Below are positions 34,023 to 42,950 of a DNA stretch of 64,000 nt, one piece after another; the stretch's first letter is position 1; every line of letters begins with the position of its first letter. Origin of the DNA: an uncultured Mediterraneibacter sp. Its GTDB lineage: Bacteria; Bacillota; Clostridia; Lachnospirales; Lachnospiraceae. The DNA lies in NCBI GenBank assembly GCA_944381495.1, contig CALWLJ010000002.1, positions 62,001 to 126,000 of the forward strand, read 5' to 3'. Under the pieces are notes generated by a model that worked only from the letters and a program-made list of their open reading frames with translations, did no database searches and was not told where the DNA came from. The translations under genes and the position numbers were made by a program.

Positions 34023-35495
34023 TCAGATGATAATGCATACAAGCCCTCCGTTAGAATCATTAACAATCTTCTGCATGGTATCCTGGAGCTTCACCTGGCT
34101 TTCATCATTGATCATGGCAATCTTGCTCCGCATTCCATCCATAACAAGCTCTTCCACGGATTTCCCGAAAATATTTGTTCCCCATACGCCTTCCGGAGAC
34201 TCGCTTTCTTTTTTTATATACTGCACTAGATCCTCCGCCTGCTGTTCGCTTCCCACAATCGGTGCGATCTCTGTCTCGATATTGGCCCGGATCATATGAA
34301 TGGAGGGGGCTGTGGAACGAATACGGACACCAAACTTGCTTCCCTGCTTGATGATTGCAGGCTCATCAAGCGTAATTTCCTCTTTTCTCGGATTAACCAC
34401 TCCATATCCCTTCATTTTCACATCCGTGAAAGCATCCCTGATCTGACTGAACTCCTCTTTCATGGCAGAAAGTTCTTTCAATGTTGAAATCAGCCCGTAT
34501 TCGCCCCAGATCTGCGTTCCTGTCAGCTCGCTGAGCACATCATAATAGCAGCTCTGTCTGAATCCAATGGAAATCTTTACTTTTCCAGTATCCATCTCCA
34601 CCTTGTCTACAGAAATCCTGTCTATGTACGGGCTCTCCTTCTCCATATTTCCGGAGACCGCGCTCCGTATATCGTCAAGATCTTCCATAATACGTTTCAC
34701 ATGATCCAGAAGATCCTGTTTGATCTGGTGATCTCTTGAAAGCATTTCCACCCACTTGGGAAGGTAGAATTCTACTTTTGTAAGCGGAAATTCATAAAGG
34801 ACCTGCTGCATCATATTATGGATATCTTCCGTTTTCAGCTGTTCGCAATTTACAGGCATGACAGAGGCGGAATACTTCTGTTCCAGTTCTTCCTTCAACT
34901 GCTTTGCCTCGTCACTATAAGGCTTGCTGCAATTCAGCAAAATCAGAAAAGGCTTTCCGATAGACTGCAGTTCCCGGACAGTTTTCTCCTCCGCCTCCAC
35001 ATAATTTTCTCTCGGAAGATCTGTGACACTTCCGTCTGTCGTCACTACAAAACCGATCGTAGCATGGTCATGGATCACTTTTCTCGTTCCGATCTCCGCC
35101 GCCTTTGTAAACGGAATCTCATACTCAAACCAGGGGGTTTTCACCTGCCGCTCCGCACCGTTTTCCGTATGCCCGGAAGCCCCCTCCACCATATACCCCA
35201 CACAGTCGATCAGCCGGATTTTCACCTCCACATCATCTGACAGCTTCACAACTGCCGCCTCTTTCGGAACAAACTTTGGCTCTGTAGTCATGATCGTCGT
35301 TCCGGAGGCGGACTGAGGCAATTCGTCCTTTGTCCGTTCTCTGGCATGCCGGTCTGTCATATTGGGAAGGACAAGAAGATCCATAAACCGCTTGATAAAA
35401 GTTGACTTGCCTGTCCTCACCGGCCCTACCACTCCTATGTAAATCTCTCCGTTCGTGCGTACTTTCATATCTCTGTATACCTGAAATGAATCCAT
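34023..35495 (-). CDS. spoIVA: Stage IV sporulation protein A
   Basis: The 490-residue protein starts MDSFQVYRDMKVRTNGEIYI; AAGGGGG lies 7 nt before the ATG at 35495. Length matches B. subtilis SpoIVA (492). The Walker A motif VGPVRTGKSTFIKRFMD is near residue 25, and IRLIDCVGYMVEGASGH gives the Walker B region. The ATPase polymerises on the forespore surface as the base of the spore coat. It marks the organism as an endospore former. A sigma-E-type promoter lies just upstream, in the gap to gpsA. Confidence 0.97.
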   Translation of the reverse strand: MDSFQVYRDMKVRTNGEIYIGVVGPVRTGKSTFIKRFMDLLVLPNMTDRHARERTKDELPQSASGTTIMTTEPKFVPKEAAVVKLSDDVEVKIRLIDCVGYMVEGASGHTENGAERQVKTPWFEYEIPFTKAAEIGTRKVIHDHATIGFVVTTDGSVTDLPRENYVEAEEKTVRELQSIGKPFLILLNCSKPYSDEAKQLKEELEQKYSASVMPVNCEQLKTEDIHNMMQQVLYEFPLTKVEFYLPKWVEMLSRDHQIKQDLLDHVKRIMEDLDDIRSAVSGNMEKESPYIDRISVDKVEMDTGKVKISIGFRQSCYYDVLSELTGTQIWGEYGLISTLKELSAMKEEFSQIRDAFTDVKMKGYGVVNPRKEEITLDEPAIIKQGSKFGVRIRSTAPSIHMIRANIETEIAPIVGSEQQAEDLVQYIKKESESPEGVWGTNIFGKSVEELVMDGMRSKIAMINDESQVKLQDTMQKIVNDSNGGLVCIII

Positions 35496-35523
35496 AAAAA
35501 TACCCCCTTGTTCTGCTGATACA

Positions 35524-35552
35524 AGTGTATGCAGACACAAGGGGGCTTATGA
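35524..35552 (-). promoter_or_regulatory. Sigma-E-type promoter for spoIVA
   Basis: The minus strand has TCATAAG (35546-35552), exactly 14 nt, then CATACACT (35524-35531), matching the sigma-E -10 consensus CATACAnT. It gives a leader of about 20 nt that contains the ribosome-binding site. Confidence 0.75.
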
Positions 35553-35584
35553 CCAGGTTTTCCGGTTCTGTTTTTCTTCTTTTT

Positions 35585-36601
35585 CTACTCTGTTTCCCAT
35601 TTCAGAGCTATATTCTCGCTTCTTGACTCTCTGAGCATCAGGTCGTCCACTGCCTCCGCGGGAGATTTTCCTTCGAAGAGAACACGGTTCACTTCCTCAA
35701 CAATAGGCATGGAAACATTGTATTTCTCTGCCAGACGTGCAGCAGCCTTGGCGGAATATACTCCTTCCACCACCATCTTTACTTCATCCATGGCCTCCTG
35801 GACGCTTTTTCCCTGACCGATCAGGTATCCGGCCCGGCGGTTACGGCTGTGAACACTGGCGCAGGTTACAATGAGATCTCCAATACCTGTCAGCCCGGTA
35901 AAGCTCTCGATCCTGCCGCCCATCTTTACACCGAGCCTTGATATCTCGGCGATCCCGCGGGTAATGAGAGCTGCCTTCGTATTATCCCCGTATCCCAGTC
36001 CGTCTGCGATCCCGGCTGCAAGCGCGATCACATTTTTCAGAGAGCCGCCCAGTTCAATGCCAAGAATATCCGGGCTGATATAGACACGGAATACCCGGCT
36101 GATAAATGCCGACTGCAGATACTCGGCAGTTTTCCGGCTTTTCGCCCCGACAACACAGGTTGTGGGAAGTCTCCGCCCCACTTCCTCCGCATGACTTGGA
36201 CCGGAAAGTACAGCCACATCTGCCTGAGGGATTTCCTGACGGATCTGCTCAGACAATGTCATCAATGTAGACTCCTCGATTCCCTTCGCCACATCTACAA
36301 TGATCTGATCCTTTTCCACGAAGGGCTGCATCTTTCTCGCCGTGGATCTTGTAAACGGAGACGGGACAGCAAGCACAAGGAAATCCTTTCCCCGGACAGC
36401 CGTCTCCAGATCGCCGGTAATGATCATGTCATCCGGGATCTTCACCCCCGGAAGCTTTAGCTTATGTTCCCTCTCTTCGCTTAACATCTTTACTTCATTT
36501 TCATCGATTGACCAGACAGTCACCTGATGCCCGTTGTCATGAAGAAGGACCGAAAGTGCTGTTCCCCAGCTTCCGGCTCCAAGAACTCCTACTTCTGCCA
36601 T
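35585..36601 (-). CDS. gpsA: NAD(P)+-dependent glycerol-3-phosphate dehydrogenase
   Basis: The 338-residue protein starts with the Rossmann motif VGVLGAGSWGTALSVLLHDN. It also has VLSGPSHAEEVGR, the GGSLKNVIALAAGIADGLGYG catalytic-lysine region split across the helix, and TGLTGIGDLIVTC. It reduces dihydroxyacetone phosphate to sn-glycerol 3-phosphate for phospholipid synthesis. It follows plsY by 6 nt, so product and consumer are encoded together. spoIVA lies downstream under its own promoter. Confidence 0.97.
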   Translation of the reverse strand: MAEVGVLGAGSWGTALSVLLHDNGHQVTVWSIDENEVKMLSEEREHKLKLPGVKIPDDMIITGDLETAVRGKDFLVLAVPSPFTRSTARKMQPFVEKDQIIVDVAKGIEESTLMTLSEQIRQEIPQADVAVLSGPSHAEEVGRRLPTTCVVGAKSRKTAEYLQSAFISRVFRVYISPDILGIELGGSLKNVIALAAGIADGLGYGDNTKAALITRGIAEISRLGVKMGGRIESFTGLTGIGDLIVTCASVHSRNRRAGYLIGQGKSVQEAMDEVKMVVEGVYSAKAAARLAEKYNVSMPIVEEVNRVLFEGKSPAEAVDDLMLRESRSENIALKWETE

Positions 36602-36607
36602 GCTCTT

Positions 36608-37264
36608 TTACTCCTTTTTCTTTGATCCGAATTTATTCTCCGTACCTGCCATCAGTCTGCCGATATTTGCTCTGTGGCGATACCATGCCAGCGCAGTCAG
36701 TACAAAAAGCACGATGTACAGTTCATAGAGATAGCCCTGTTCCATATCCAGCCAGCCGCACTGACCGATCAGGATCATTTCCACAAGAAAAGCCGTATAC
36801 GCTGCCAGAGAGCCTACGGATATGTATCTTGTAACTATCACCGGAACAAGGAAAAAAGCAAGCGTTATGGGAATCAGCAGCAAACTCTCCGGCATCTTCC
36901 AGAAACTGTTTATCAGCACCAGACCGGCCATTACCGCAATTCCTTTTCCCCCTTTAAAATTCATATAAAAGGGGAAGTTATGCCCCAGTGTCACCCCTGC
37001 TCCTGCATACATGACCAGAAGCGGCAGACAGTCCGTACCCCTGTACAGGAAACGGACGATCACCGCAGCTACAACCAGCTTGATCACATCACCTGCAAAG
37101 GTCAGGATGCCGGCCTTCCAGCCCATAACCCGGAGGGCATTGGTAGTCCCGGCGTTTCCGCTCCCCTGTTTTCTGATATCCACGTGATTGAACTTTCCCA
37201 CCAGATATCCGGTCTGAAACAGACCACAGACATATCCCACTGCAAGACAGATTAAACGTTCCAT
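36608..37264 (-). CDS. plsY: Glycerol-3-phosphate acyltransferase PlsY
   Basis: The 218-residue protein starts MERLICLAVGYVCGLFQTGY; AAGGAG lies upstream of the ATG at 37264. Five or so membrane helices are present with the three PlsY motifs: GSGNAGTTNALRVMG, GHNFPFYMNFKGGKGIA and a C-terminal WYRHRANIGRLMAGTENKFG. It transfers acyl from acyl-phosphate (made by PlsX) to glycerol 3-phosphate (made by GpsA). The gene sits between der and gpsA, 4 nt from der and 6 nt from gpsA. Confidence 0.96.
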   Translation of the reverse strand: MERLICLAVGYVCGLFQTGYLVGKFNHVDIRKQGSGNAGTTNALRVMGWKAGILTFAGDVIKLVVAAVIVRFLYRGTDCLPLLVMYAGAGVTLGHNFPFYMNFKGGKGIAVMAGLVLINSFWKMPESLLLIPITLAFFLVPVIVTRYISVGSLAAYTAFLVEMILIGQCGWLDMEQGYLYELYIVLFVLTALAWYRHRANIGRLMAGTENKFGSKKKE

Positions 37265-37268
37265 AACT

Positions 37269-38597
37269 TTACTGCTCCTTTTCCTTTCTCTCTCTGATAA
37301 AAAATCTAAGTGAGGTTCCCCGGAATCCAAATGCCTCACGGATCTTGTTCTCCAGATATCTGGTATAGGAGAAATGCATCAGTTCCTTATCGTTCACAAA
37401 AATAACAAAGGTCGGCGGCTTAACAGACACCTGGGTGATATAATAAAGTTTCAGCCGTTTTCCCTTGTCAGACGGTGGCTGCTGCATGGCTACTGCCTCA
37501 GTCATGATCTCATTAAGAACCCCTGTCGCGATCCGGAGCGTCTGATTTGCGATCACCATATCGATCATATCATAGAGCTTGTTCAGTCTCTGTCCGGTCA
37601 CCGCAGAGACATACATGATCTCTGCATAAGGCATAAAGGAAAGCACCTGACGGATCCTGGATTCATATTCCCGCATCGTCCGGTCATTCTTCTCTATGGC
37701 GTCCCATTTATTAACTACAATGATGATACCTTTGCCTCTGTCATGGGCGATTCCCGCGATCTTCGCATCCTGCTCTGTCACGCCCTCCACAGCGTCAATG
37801 ACCATGAGGACAACATCTGCCCGTTCCACAGCAGTTACCGTACGGATAATACTGTACCGCTCCAGTTCCTCTTTAATCTTGTTCTTTCTTCTCAGACCGG
37901 CAGTATCGATAAAAATGTACTCCCTGCCATCATGGACAATCTCTGTATCAATCGCGTCTCTTGTTGTTCCGGCAATGTCGGAGACAATCACACGGTTCTG
38001 GCCCAGAAGCCGGTTTATGATAGACGATTTTCCTACATTGGGCTTGCCTACGATAGCGACCCTGGGTCTGTCATCCTCTTCCGCTTCTCCGCTGTTCTCG
38101 GGGAACAGGGCGCAGACTGCATCGAGCAGATCGCCCAGTCCCAGACGGGAGGATGCGGACACAGGGATCGGATCGCCGATGCCCAGATTATAAAATTCAT
38201 ACACATCCGGCATAAATTTCTCAAAATTGTCAACTTTGTTTACTGCAAGGATCACAGGTTTTCCAGAACGTCTCAGCATATCCGCCACCTTGGAATCCGC
38301 ATCCTGAAGTCCCTGCCGCACATCTGTAATGAAGATGATGACATCCGCGGTATCGATAGCAATCTGGGCCTGCTCCCTCATCTGGGACAGGATCACATCT
38401 TTGCTGTCCGGCTCAATACCGCCTGTATCGATCAGGGTGAACTCCTTATCGAGCCAGGAGACATCCGCGTAAATTCGGTCCCGTGTTACGCCGGGCGTGT
38501 CTTTCACAATGGAGATCATCTCCCCGGCAAGCACATTAAACAGTGTGGATTTGCCCACATTGGGACGACCGACAATTGCAACTACTGGTTTACTCAT
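37269..38597 (-). CDS. der: Ribosome-associated GTPase Der (EngA)
   Basis: The 442-residue protein starts MSKPVVAIVGRPNVGKSTLF; GAGAGG precedes the ATG at 38597. Two tandem GTPase domains have P-loops GRPNVGKST and GKPNVGKSS and G3 motifs DTGG and DTAG. A C-terminal KH-like domain follows. Der acts in assembly of the 50S subunit and is essential in most bacteria. It lies between the DUF512 gene and plsY, the usual clostridial order. Confidence 0.97.
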   Translation of the reverse strand: MSKPVVAIVGRPNVGKSTLFNVLAGEMISIVKDTPGVTRDRIYADVSWLDKEFTLIDTGGIEPDSKDVILSQMREQAQIAIDTADVIIFITDVRQGLQDADSKVADMLRRSGKPVILAVNKVDNFEKFMPDVYEFYNLGIGDPIPVSASSRLGLGDLLDAVCALFPENSGEAEEDDRPRVAIVGKPNVGKSSIINRLLGQNRVIVSDIAGTTRDAIDTEIVHDGREYIFIDTAGLRRKNKIKEELERYSIIRTVTAVERADVVLMVIDAVEGVTEQDAKIAGIAHDRGKGIIIVVNKWDAIEKNDRTMREYESRIRQVLSFMPYAEIMYVSAVTGQRLNKLYDMIDMVIANQTLRIATGVLNEIMTEAVAMQQPPSDKGKRLKLYYITQVSVKPPTFVIFVNDKELMHFSYTRYLENKIREAFGFRGTSLRFFIRERKEKEQ

Positions 38598-38654
38598 TTT
38601 ATCAGCCTCTCTTAAAAATATAAAATATATCTGCAAAAATATTCTGTATCAGTT

Positions 38655-39983
38655 TCACCGGGCACAGAACCTCTCGTCCAGAATACTGTCGATCAGATCC
38701 TGCCCGCTTGATTTTACAATATGAACCGGAACTTGTAAAGCGTCAGATACGTCATTTACCGTATAATCATCCAGAAATACATCCTCATCAGCCTTCAGCA
38801 TACTACACGGAAGCAGAAGCCTGCTGCCAAGCTCTCTGTCCTTCAGCTGTGCCATAATATCCTGAGCGGTTACCAGCCCGGATACGGTGATCTTCTCACC
38901 AAAAAAATCATTTCTGATCCAGTACACATGGATCCTCATACCGGGATAGAGCCCGCTGATCTGCTCCGCCATACGCCTGATATAGGGATATGCCAGCTTT
39001 CCTGTGGCAATGGAAATCTCCGCCTTCCGGGCATCGCCGGCAAGCCGGGAAAATCCCTCTTCAAATTCATTCAGAAGCAGCCGGAGCATCCCCACTCCGT
39101 TTTCCAGCTGAAGATACCCGTCGTAGCGCTCCTCCTCCGGCACTTCCTGTCCGGCGAGCAGATACCACTCGTCACCTGCATGGATAAAATGGAACCCGTA
39201 CTCTTCATAAATCTTTTTCTGCCATCTGTGGATCACACGGAGTACCTCAGAAGCATCCTCCGCAGTAAAGGGTTCCAGTGGATAAAGCCCGTCTCTGTAT
39301 TTTGTCAGGCCCACCGGCACAACAGACACACTCCGGAGCAGCGGCAGATACCGTGTAAGATCACGGATCGTCCTTTCCAGTTCCTCCCCGTCATTGACTC
39401 CTTTACAGAGGACGATCTGTCCGTTCATCTCAATGCCTCCCTGATACAGGATATCCACCTTCTTCAATGCTTCTCCGGCAAAACGGTTGTGGAGCATCCT
39501 GCACCGCAGTTCCGGATCCGTAGCCTGGAACGAAATATTGACCGGCTCCAGATGATACCGCACGATCCGTTCCACATCCCTGTCACTCATGTTTGTCAGC
39601 GTTATATAATTTCCCTGGAGAAAAGAAAGTCGGGAATCATCATCTTTAAAATAAAGGGTATCTCTCATACCTTCCGGCATCTGATCGATAAAGCAGAAAA
39701 TGCATTTATTCCGGCATGACCGGTACTCGTCCATCAGTCCCTGCCCGAACTCCATTCCCAGTCCCTCGTCCGGATCCTTCTCTACTTCCAGTTCCCACTG
39801 CTCCCCGTCAGGCTTTTCGATCAGCAGGACCACCTCTTCATCCTCCACGTAAAACTGATAGTCAAATATGTCTTCTATTTCATTTCCGTTCACTGTCAGA
39901 AGCACATCGCCTGCTTCAATCCCAAGTTCATCGGCAATGCTGCCCGGAGTCACAGATGTGACTGTATGTCTGTTATCCTTCAT
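38655..39983 (-). CDS. DUF512 protein with PDZ and radical-SAM-like domains
   Basis: The 442-residue protein begins with a PDZ-like domain (VTSVTPGSIADELGIEAGDV, residues 8-65). A cysteine cluster CRNKCIFCFIDQM follows, resembling a radical-SAM Cys-x3-Cys-x2-Cys motif. The C-terminal DUF512 domain ends the protein. The family is widespread in Firmicutes next to der, but its reaction is unknown. The conserved linkage with a ribosome-assembly GTPase hints at a ribosome-related modification, which is inference. It has its own divergent promoter facing the PRPP synthetase gene. Confidence 0.9.
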   Translation of the reverse strand: MKDNRHTVTSVTPGSIADELGIEAGDVLLTVNGNEIEDIFDYQFYVEDEEVVLLIEKPDGEQWELEVEKDPDEGLGMEFGQGLMDEYRSCRNKCIFCFIDQMPEGMRDTLYFKDDDSRLSFLQGNYITLTNMSDRDVERIVRYHLEPVNISFQATDPELRCRMLHNRFAGEALKKVDILYQGGIEMNGQIVLCKGVNDGEELERTIRDLTRYLPLLRSVSVVPVGLTKYRDGLYPLEPFTAEDASEVLRVIHRWQKKIYEEYGFHFIHAGDEWYLLAGQEVPEEERYDGYLQLENGVGMLRLLLNEFEEGFSRLAGDARKAEISIATGKLAYPYIRRMAEQISGLYPGMRIHVYWIRNDFFGEKITVSGLVTAQDIMAQLKDRELGSRLLLPCSMLKADEDVFLDDYTVNDVSDALQVPVHIVKSSGQDLIDSILDERFCAR

Positions 39984-40042
39984 CGATACAGCTCCTTTAT
40001 CAATTCCTGTTTCACTGCTCTGACACAGCGTTTCGCTGTACT

Positions 40043-40070
40043 AGTATAACACAATTCTGCCGCCGCGCAA
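40043..40070 (-). promoter_or_regulatory. Possible promoter for the DUF512-der operon
   Basis: The minus strand has TTGCGC (40065-40070), a 16-nt spacer and TATACT (40043-40048). A hairpin ACAGCG/CGCTGT follows just downstream of the expected start. Confidence 0.45.
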
Positions 40071-40091
40071 AGCTGTTCTGCAAAGCAGTGC

Positions 40092-40120
40092 TTGAATTTC
40101 ATGGTAAAAAATGCTATAAA
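40092..40120 (+). promoter_or_regulatory. Promoter for the PRPP synthetase gene
   Basis: TTGAAT (40092-40097), a 17-nt spacer and TATAAA (40115-40120), about 46 nt upstream of the ATG. Confidence 0.65.
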
Positions 40121-40166
40121 GGTTATGTAAAAATTTCAATTCACAGGTTTATCACAGGAGAAAATC

Positions 40167-41357
40167 ATGTCAGACAATAGTACAAATATCGAAGTATTGG
40201 AAAAAACTCTCCCTGTCGCCCCATTGAAGATCGCAGCAATGGAAAGCTGCCAGGCGCTCGGGAAAAAGGTAAACGATTACATTGTTTCGTTCCGGGAGAA
40301 CACCATCAACGAAGTGAAGGAATCCCCTTTATATGTCAATTACAGATCAAATAATTATCTGGTGGACTGCTGCTGTCCCCGTTTTGGCACCGGCGAAGCC
40401 AAAGGTGTGATACGCGAGACAATCCGGGGAACTGATCTTTTCATCATGACAGATGTATGCAACTACAGCCTGACCTACACTGTCAGCGGCCATCTGAACC
40501 ATATGTCCCCGGATGATCATTATCAGGATCTGAAACGCGTGATTTCAGCCGCCACCGGCAAAGCTCACCGGATCACCGTTATCATGCCGTTCCTCTATGA
40601 AAGCCGTCAGCACAAGCGTACCAAGAGAGAATCTCTGGACTGTGCCCTTGCTCTGGAAGAGCTGGATGCAATGGGAGTCTCTAATATTATTACATTTGAC
40701 GCCCACGATCCAAGAGTACAGAATGCCATTCCGCTGAGCGGTTTCGACAGTTTCGACCCGCCCTATCAGTTTTTAAAAGCGCTGTTCCGCTCCGTTCCGG
40801 ACATCATCCCGGACAAAGATCATCTCATGATCGTCAGTCCTGACGAAGGAGCCATGCATCGTGCAGTGTATTTTTCCAACGTACTGGGAGTAGATATGGG
40901 AATGTTCTACAAGAGAAGAGATTATTCAACTATTGTAAACGGAAAGAACCCCATTGTGGCACACGAATTTCTGGGCGATGATGTATCAGGCAAGGATGTG
41001 ATCATCGTAGATGATATGATCTCCTCCGGAGAAAGTATGCTGGATGTAGCGCGGCAGATCAAAGACCGGGGAGCCTCACGTGTTTTCGTATGTACCACAT
41101 TCGGACTTTTCACAGACGGATTTGAGAAATTTGACGAGTATTACGAGAAAGGCTATCTGGACAAGGTCATCACAACGAACCTGACATACCTGCCCCCGGT
41201 CCTCTATGAGAAACCTTACTTTATCGAGGCAGATATGAGTAAATATCTCGCGCTGATCATTGATTCGCTGAATCACGACGTGACAATCAGCAAAGTAATG
41301 ACGCCTACGGACAAGATCCACGGACTGCTTAAGAAATACAAGAACGGAACACTCTGA
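40167..41357 (+). CDS. prs: Ribose-phosphate pyrophosphokinase, long form
   Basis: The 396-residue protein has the PRPP-binding loop DVIIVDDMISSGESMLDVA near residue 280 and an ATP-site flexible loop FLYESRQHKRTKRE. VSPDEGAMHRA is also present. It is about 80 residues longer than the usual 315, with an N-terminal extension and altered FDAHDPRVQNAIPLSGFDSF in place of DLHAxQIQGFF. It makes PRPP from ribose 5-phosphate and ATP for nucleotide, His and Trp synthesis. Such long forms occur in Lachnospiraceae. A strong bidirectional terminator follows. Confidence 0.9.
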   Translation: MSDNSTNIEVLEKTLPVAPLKIAAMESCQALGKKVNDYIVSFRENTINEVKESPLYVNYRSNNYLVDCCCPRFGTGEAKGVIRETIRGTDLFIMTDVCNYSLTYTVSGHLNHMSPDDHYQDLKRVISAATGKAHRITVIMPFLYESRQHKRTKRESLDCALALEELDAMGVSNIITFDAHDPRVQNAIPLSGFDSFDPPYQFLKALFRSVPDIIPDKDHLMIVSPDEGAMHRAVYFSNVLGVDMGMFYKRRDYSTIVNGKNPIVAHEFLGDDVSGKDVIIVDDMISSGESMLDVARQIKDRGASRVFVCTTFGLFTDGFEKFDEYYEKGYLDKVITTNLTYLPPVLYEKPYFIEADMSKYLALIIDSLNHDVTISKVMTPTDKIHGLLKKYKNGTL

Positions 41358-41363
41358 TTTACG

Positions 41364-41404
41364 AAAAAAGGAGAGCCCCTCAGATTGAGAGTCTCTCCTT
41401 TTTC
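41364..41404. terminator. Bidirectional terminator between prs and uppP
   Basis: AAAAAAGGAGAG (41364-41375) pairs perfectly with CTCTCCTTTTTT (41393-41404), giving a U tract on either strand. Confidence 0.9.
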
Positions 41405-41489
41405 TTACCCTTTTGCTCCGTATCTATTTTTCATTCTGTGGATCCTGCTCTTTCCTGTTCCGACTAATCCTGTCAGGACGCCTCTGTCA

Positions 41490-42356
41490 TTAGCGGACAA
41501 AACTCGTTACAGCAAAATATATGAGAACAATACATCCAAGCACGATCCTGTAATATCCAAACACCTTAAAGTCATGCTTTTTAATATATCCCATCAGAAA
41601 ACGGATGATAAACATAGAAGAAACAAATGCCGTTACCATACCGATCAGCAGGATTCCAATCTCATTTCCGGTAAAATGGAATCCGAACTGAACGATCTTG
41701 AGCAAACTGGCGCCAAACATCACCGGGATTGCCAGGAAAAATGTGAATTCTGCCGCCACTGTCCTGGATACTCCGAGGATCAATGCTCCCACAATGGTGG
41801 CGCCGGAACGGGATGTTCCCGGGAAAATAGCTGCAATCAGCTGAAAGATACCGATCAGGAACACCGTTTTGTAGGACAGTTCTTCAAGACTGTTGATCTT
41901 GGCCGGTTTTCCTTTATGGTTCTCTTCAACAATGATAAACGCAATACCGAATATGATCAGTGCCAGCGCCACACATGGATAATTGTAGAACAGCCGTTCA
42001 AATTCCTCACTGAAGAGCAGTCCGATCACCGCCGCCGGGATACATGCGATCAGGATCTTGCACCAAAGGATAATAATATCCATCTTAACATACTGCATCA
42101 GTCCGTGTTGCTGTCTTCTTCTCCTCCTTTTTCTTTTCGGTATCTGAAAAGGAAAGATCTGATTCCAGAAAAGAATAACGACAGCCATAATAGCTCCCAG
42201 CTGGATCACAACTTCAAACATACTGTAAAATTCTTCTGAAACATTAAGATTAATAAATTCATTGAGAAGAATCATATGACCGGTACTGCTGATGGGCAGC
42301 CATTCAGTAATTCCCTCTACGATTCCGAATAGGAATGCTTTAAAAAATTCTATCAT
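41490..42356 (-). CDS. uppP: Undecaprenyl-diphosphatase
   Basis: The 288-residue membrane protein has the BacA/UppP motifs GIVEGITEWLPISSTGHM near the N-terminus and FPGTSRSGATIVGALILGVS near residue 180. About eight helices are present. It removes a phosphate from undecaprenyl diphosphate to recycle the lipid carrier for peptidoglycan, and higher dosage gives bacitracin tolerance in the family. Its ATG overlaps the stop of the DUF1653 gene by 4 nt, so translation is coupled. Confidence 0.96.
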   Translation of the reverse strand: MIEFFKAFLFGIVEGITEWLPISSTGHMILLNEFINLNVSEEFYSMFEVVIQLGAIMAVVILFWNQIFPFQIPKRKRRRRRQQHGLMQYVKMDIIILWCKILIACIPAAVIGLLFSEEFERLFYNYPCVALALIIFGIAFIIVEENHKGKPAKINSLEELSYKTVFLIGIFQLIAAIFPGTSRSGATIVGALILGVSRTVAAEFTFFLAIPVMFGASLLKIVQFGFHFTGNEIGILLIGMVTAFVSSMFIIRFLMGYIKKHDFKVFGYYRIVLGCIVLIYFAVTSFVR

Positions 42357-42847
42357 TGACGCAGCCTCCTGCTTTCATATTTCATTTTTGTTCTTAGAAA
42401 TTTCAGAAGAGCTGCATACCGCTCCTCCAGTGTCTCAGCACGCTCAGCAAACTCCAGGCTCTCAGATGCAACCGTAAGAAACCGTTCCGTAATATCCGGA
42501 CGATGTCTCTGAAGAAACTCCGCTCTCGATTCATTGTCATCCAGATCAAGAAATTCCATGATCAGCTCAGTCGTATCCACTCCCTGTCCGCCAGCTCTCC
42601 GTTCCTCTTCTCTATCTCTGCAAAGTTCGAAACGGTATTCCTGGTCGGCTTCAGGAAATTTTGTCTTATCGACAGGAAGCAGGAATTTGTCGATCCTGCT
42701 GACATATACTCTCCGCTCTCCTTCCAGCGCCTGATATACAACCATATCTTCTTTTGTTTCCGTACAGAGTGCCAGATGCAGCACCTGATACTTCTTTCCC
42801 CTGAAATGTCTGTAAATCTCTCCGTCCTTTGGTCTTCTGCGGTTCAT
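42353..42847 (-). CDS. DUF1653 domain protein
   Basis: The 164-residue protein starts MNRRRPKDGEIYRHFRGKKY; AAAGGAAG precedes the ATG at 42847. The N-terminal ~65 residues match DUF1653 (YRHFRGKKYQVLHLAL, then MVVYQALEGERRVYVS). The remaining ~95 residues are an acidic helical extension containing EFLDLDDNESRAEFLQRHRP. No function is known for the domain. The gene precedes uppP with a 4-nt overlap. A longer frame reaching 42967 lacks a ribosome-binding site. Confidence 0.8.
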   Translation of the reverse strand: MNRRRPKDGEIYRHFRGKKYQVLHLALCTETKEDMVVYQALEGERRVYVSRIDKFLLPVDKTKFPEADQEYRFELCRDREEERRAGGQGVDTTELIMEFLDLDDNESRAEFLQRHRPDITERFLTVASESLEFAERAETLEERYAALLKFLRTKMKYESRRLRQ

Positions 42848-42950
42848 GCAAGACTTCCTTTCTGTTCCGGAGCTTCTGGCGTCAGAAACTCCGGCTCTTT
42901 CATTCATCAATAATACAGCCCGCCCCCGGTGTCTCTCTCCTTCTTTTGCA

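Noticed and set aside
37374-38615. 413-codon plus-strand open frame
   Set aside because: It is the antisense shadow of der, whose two GTPase domains are unambiguous.
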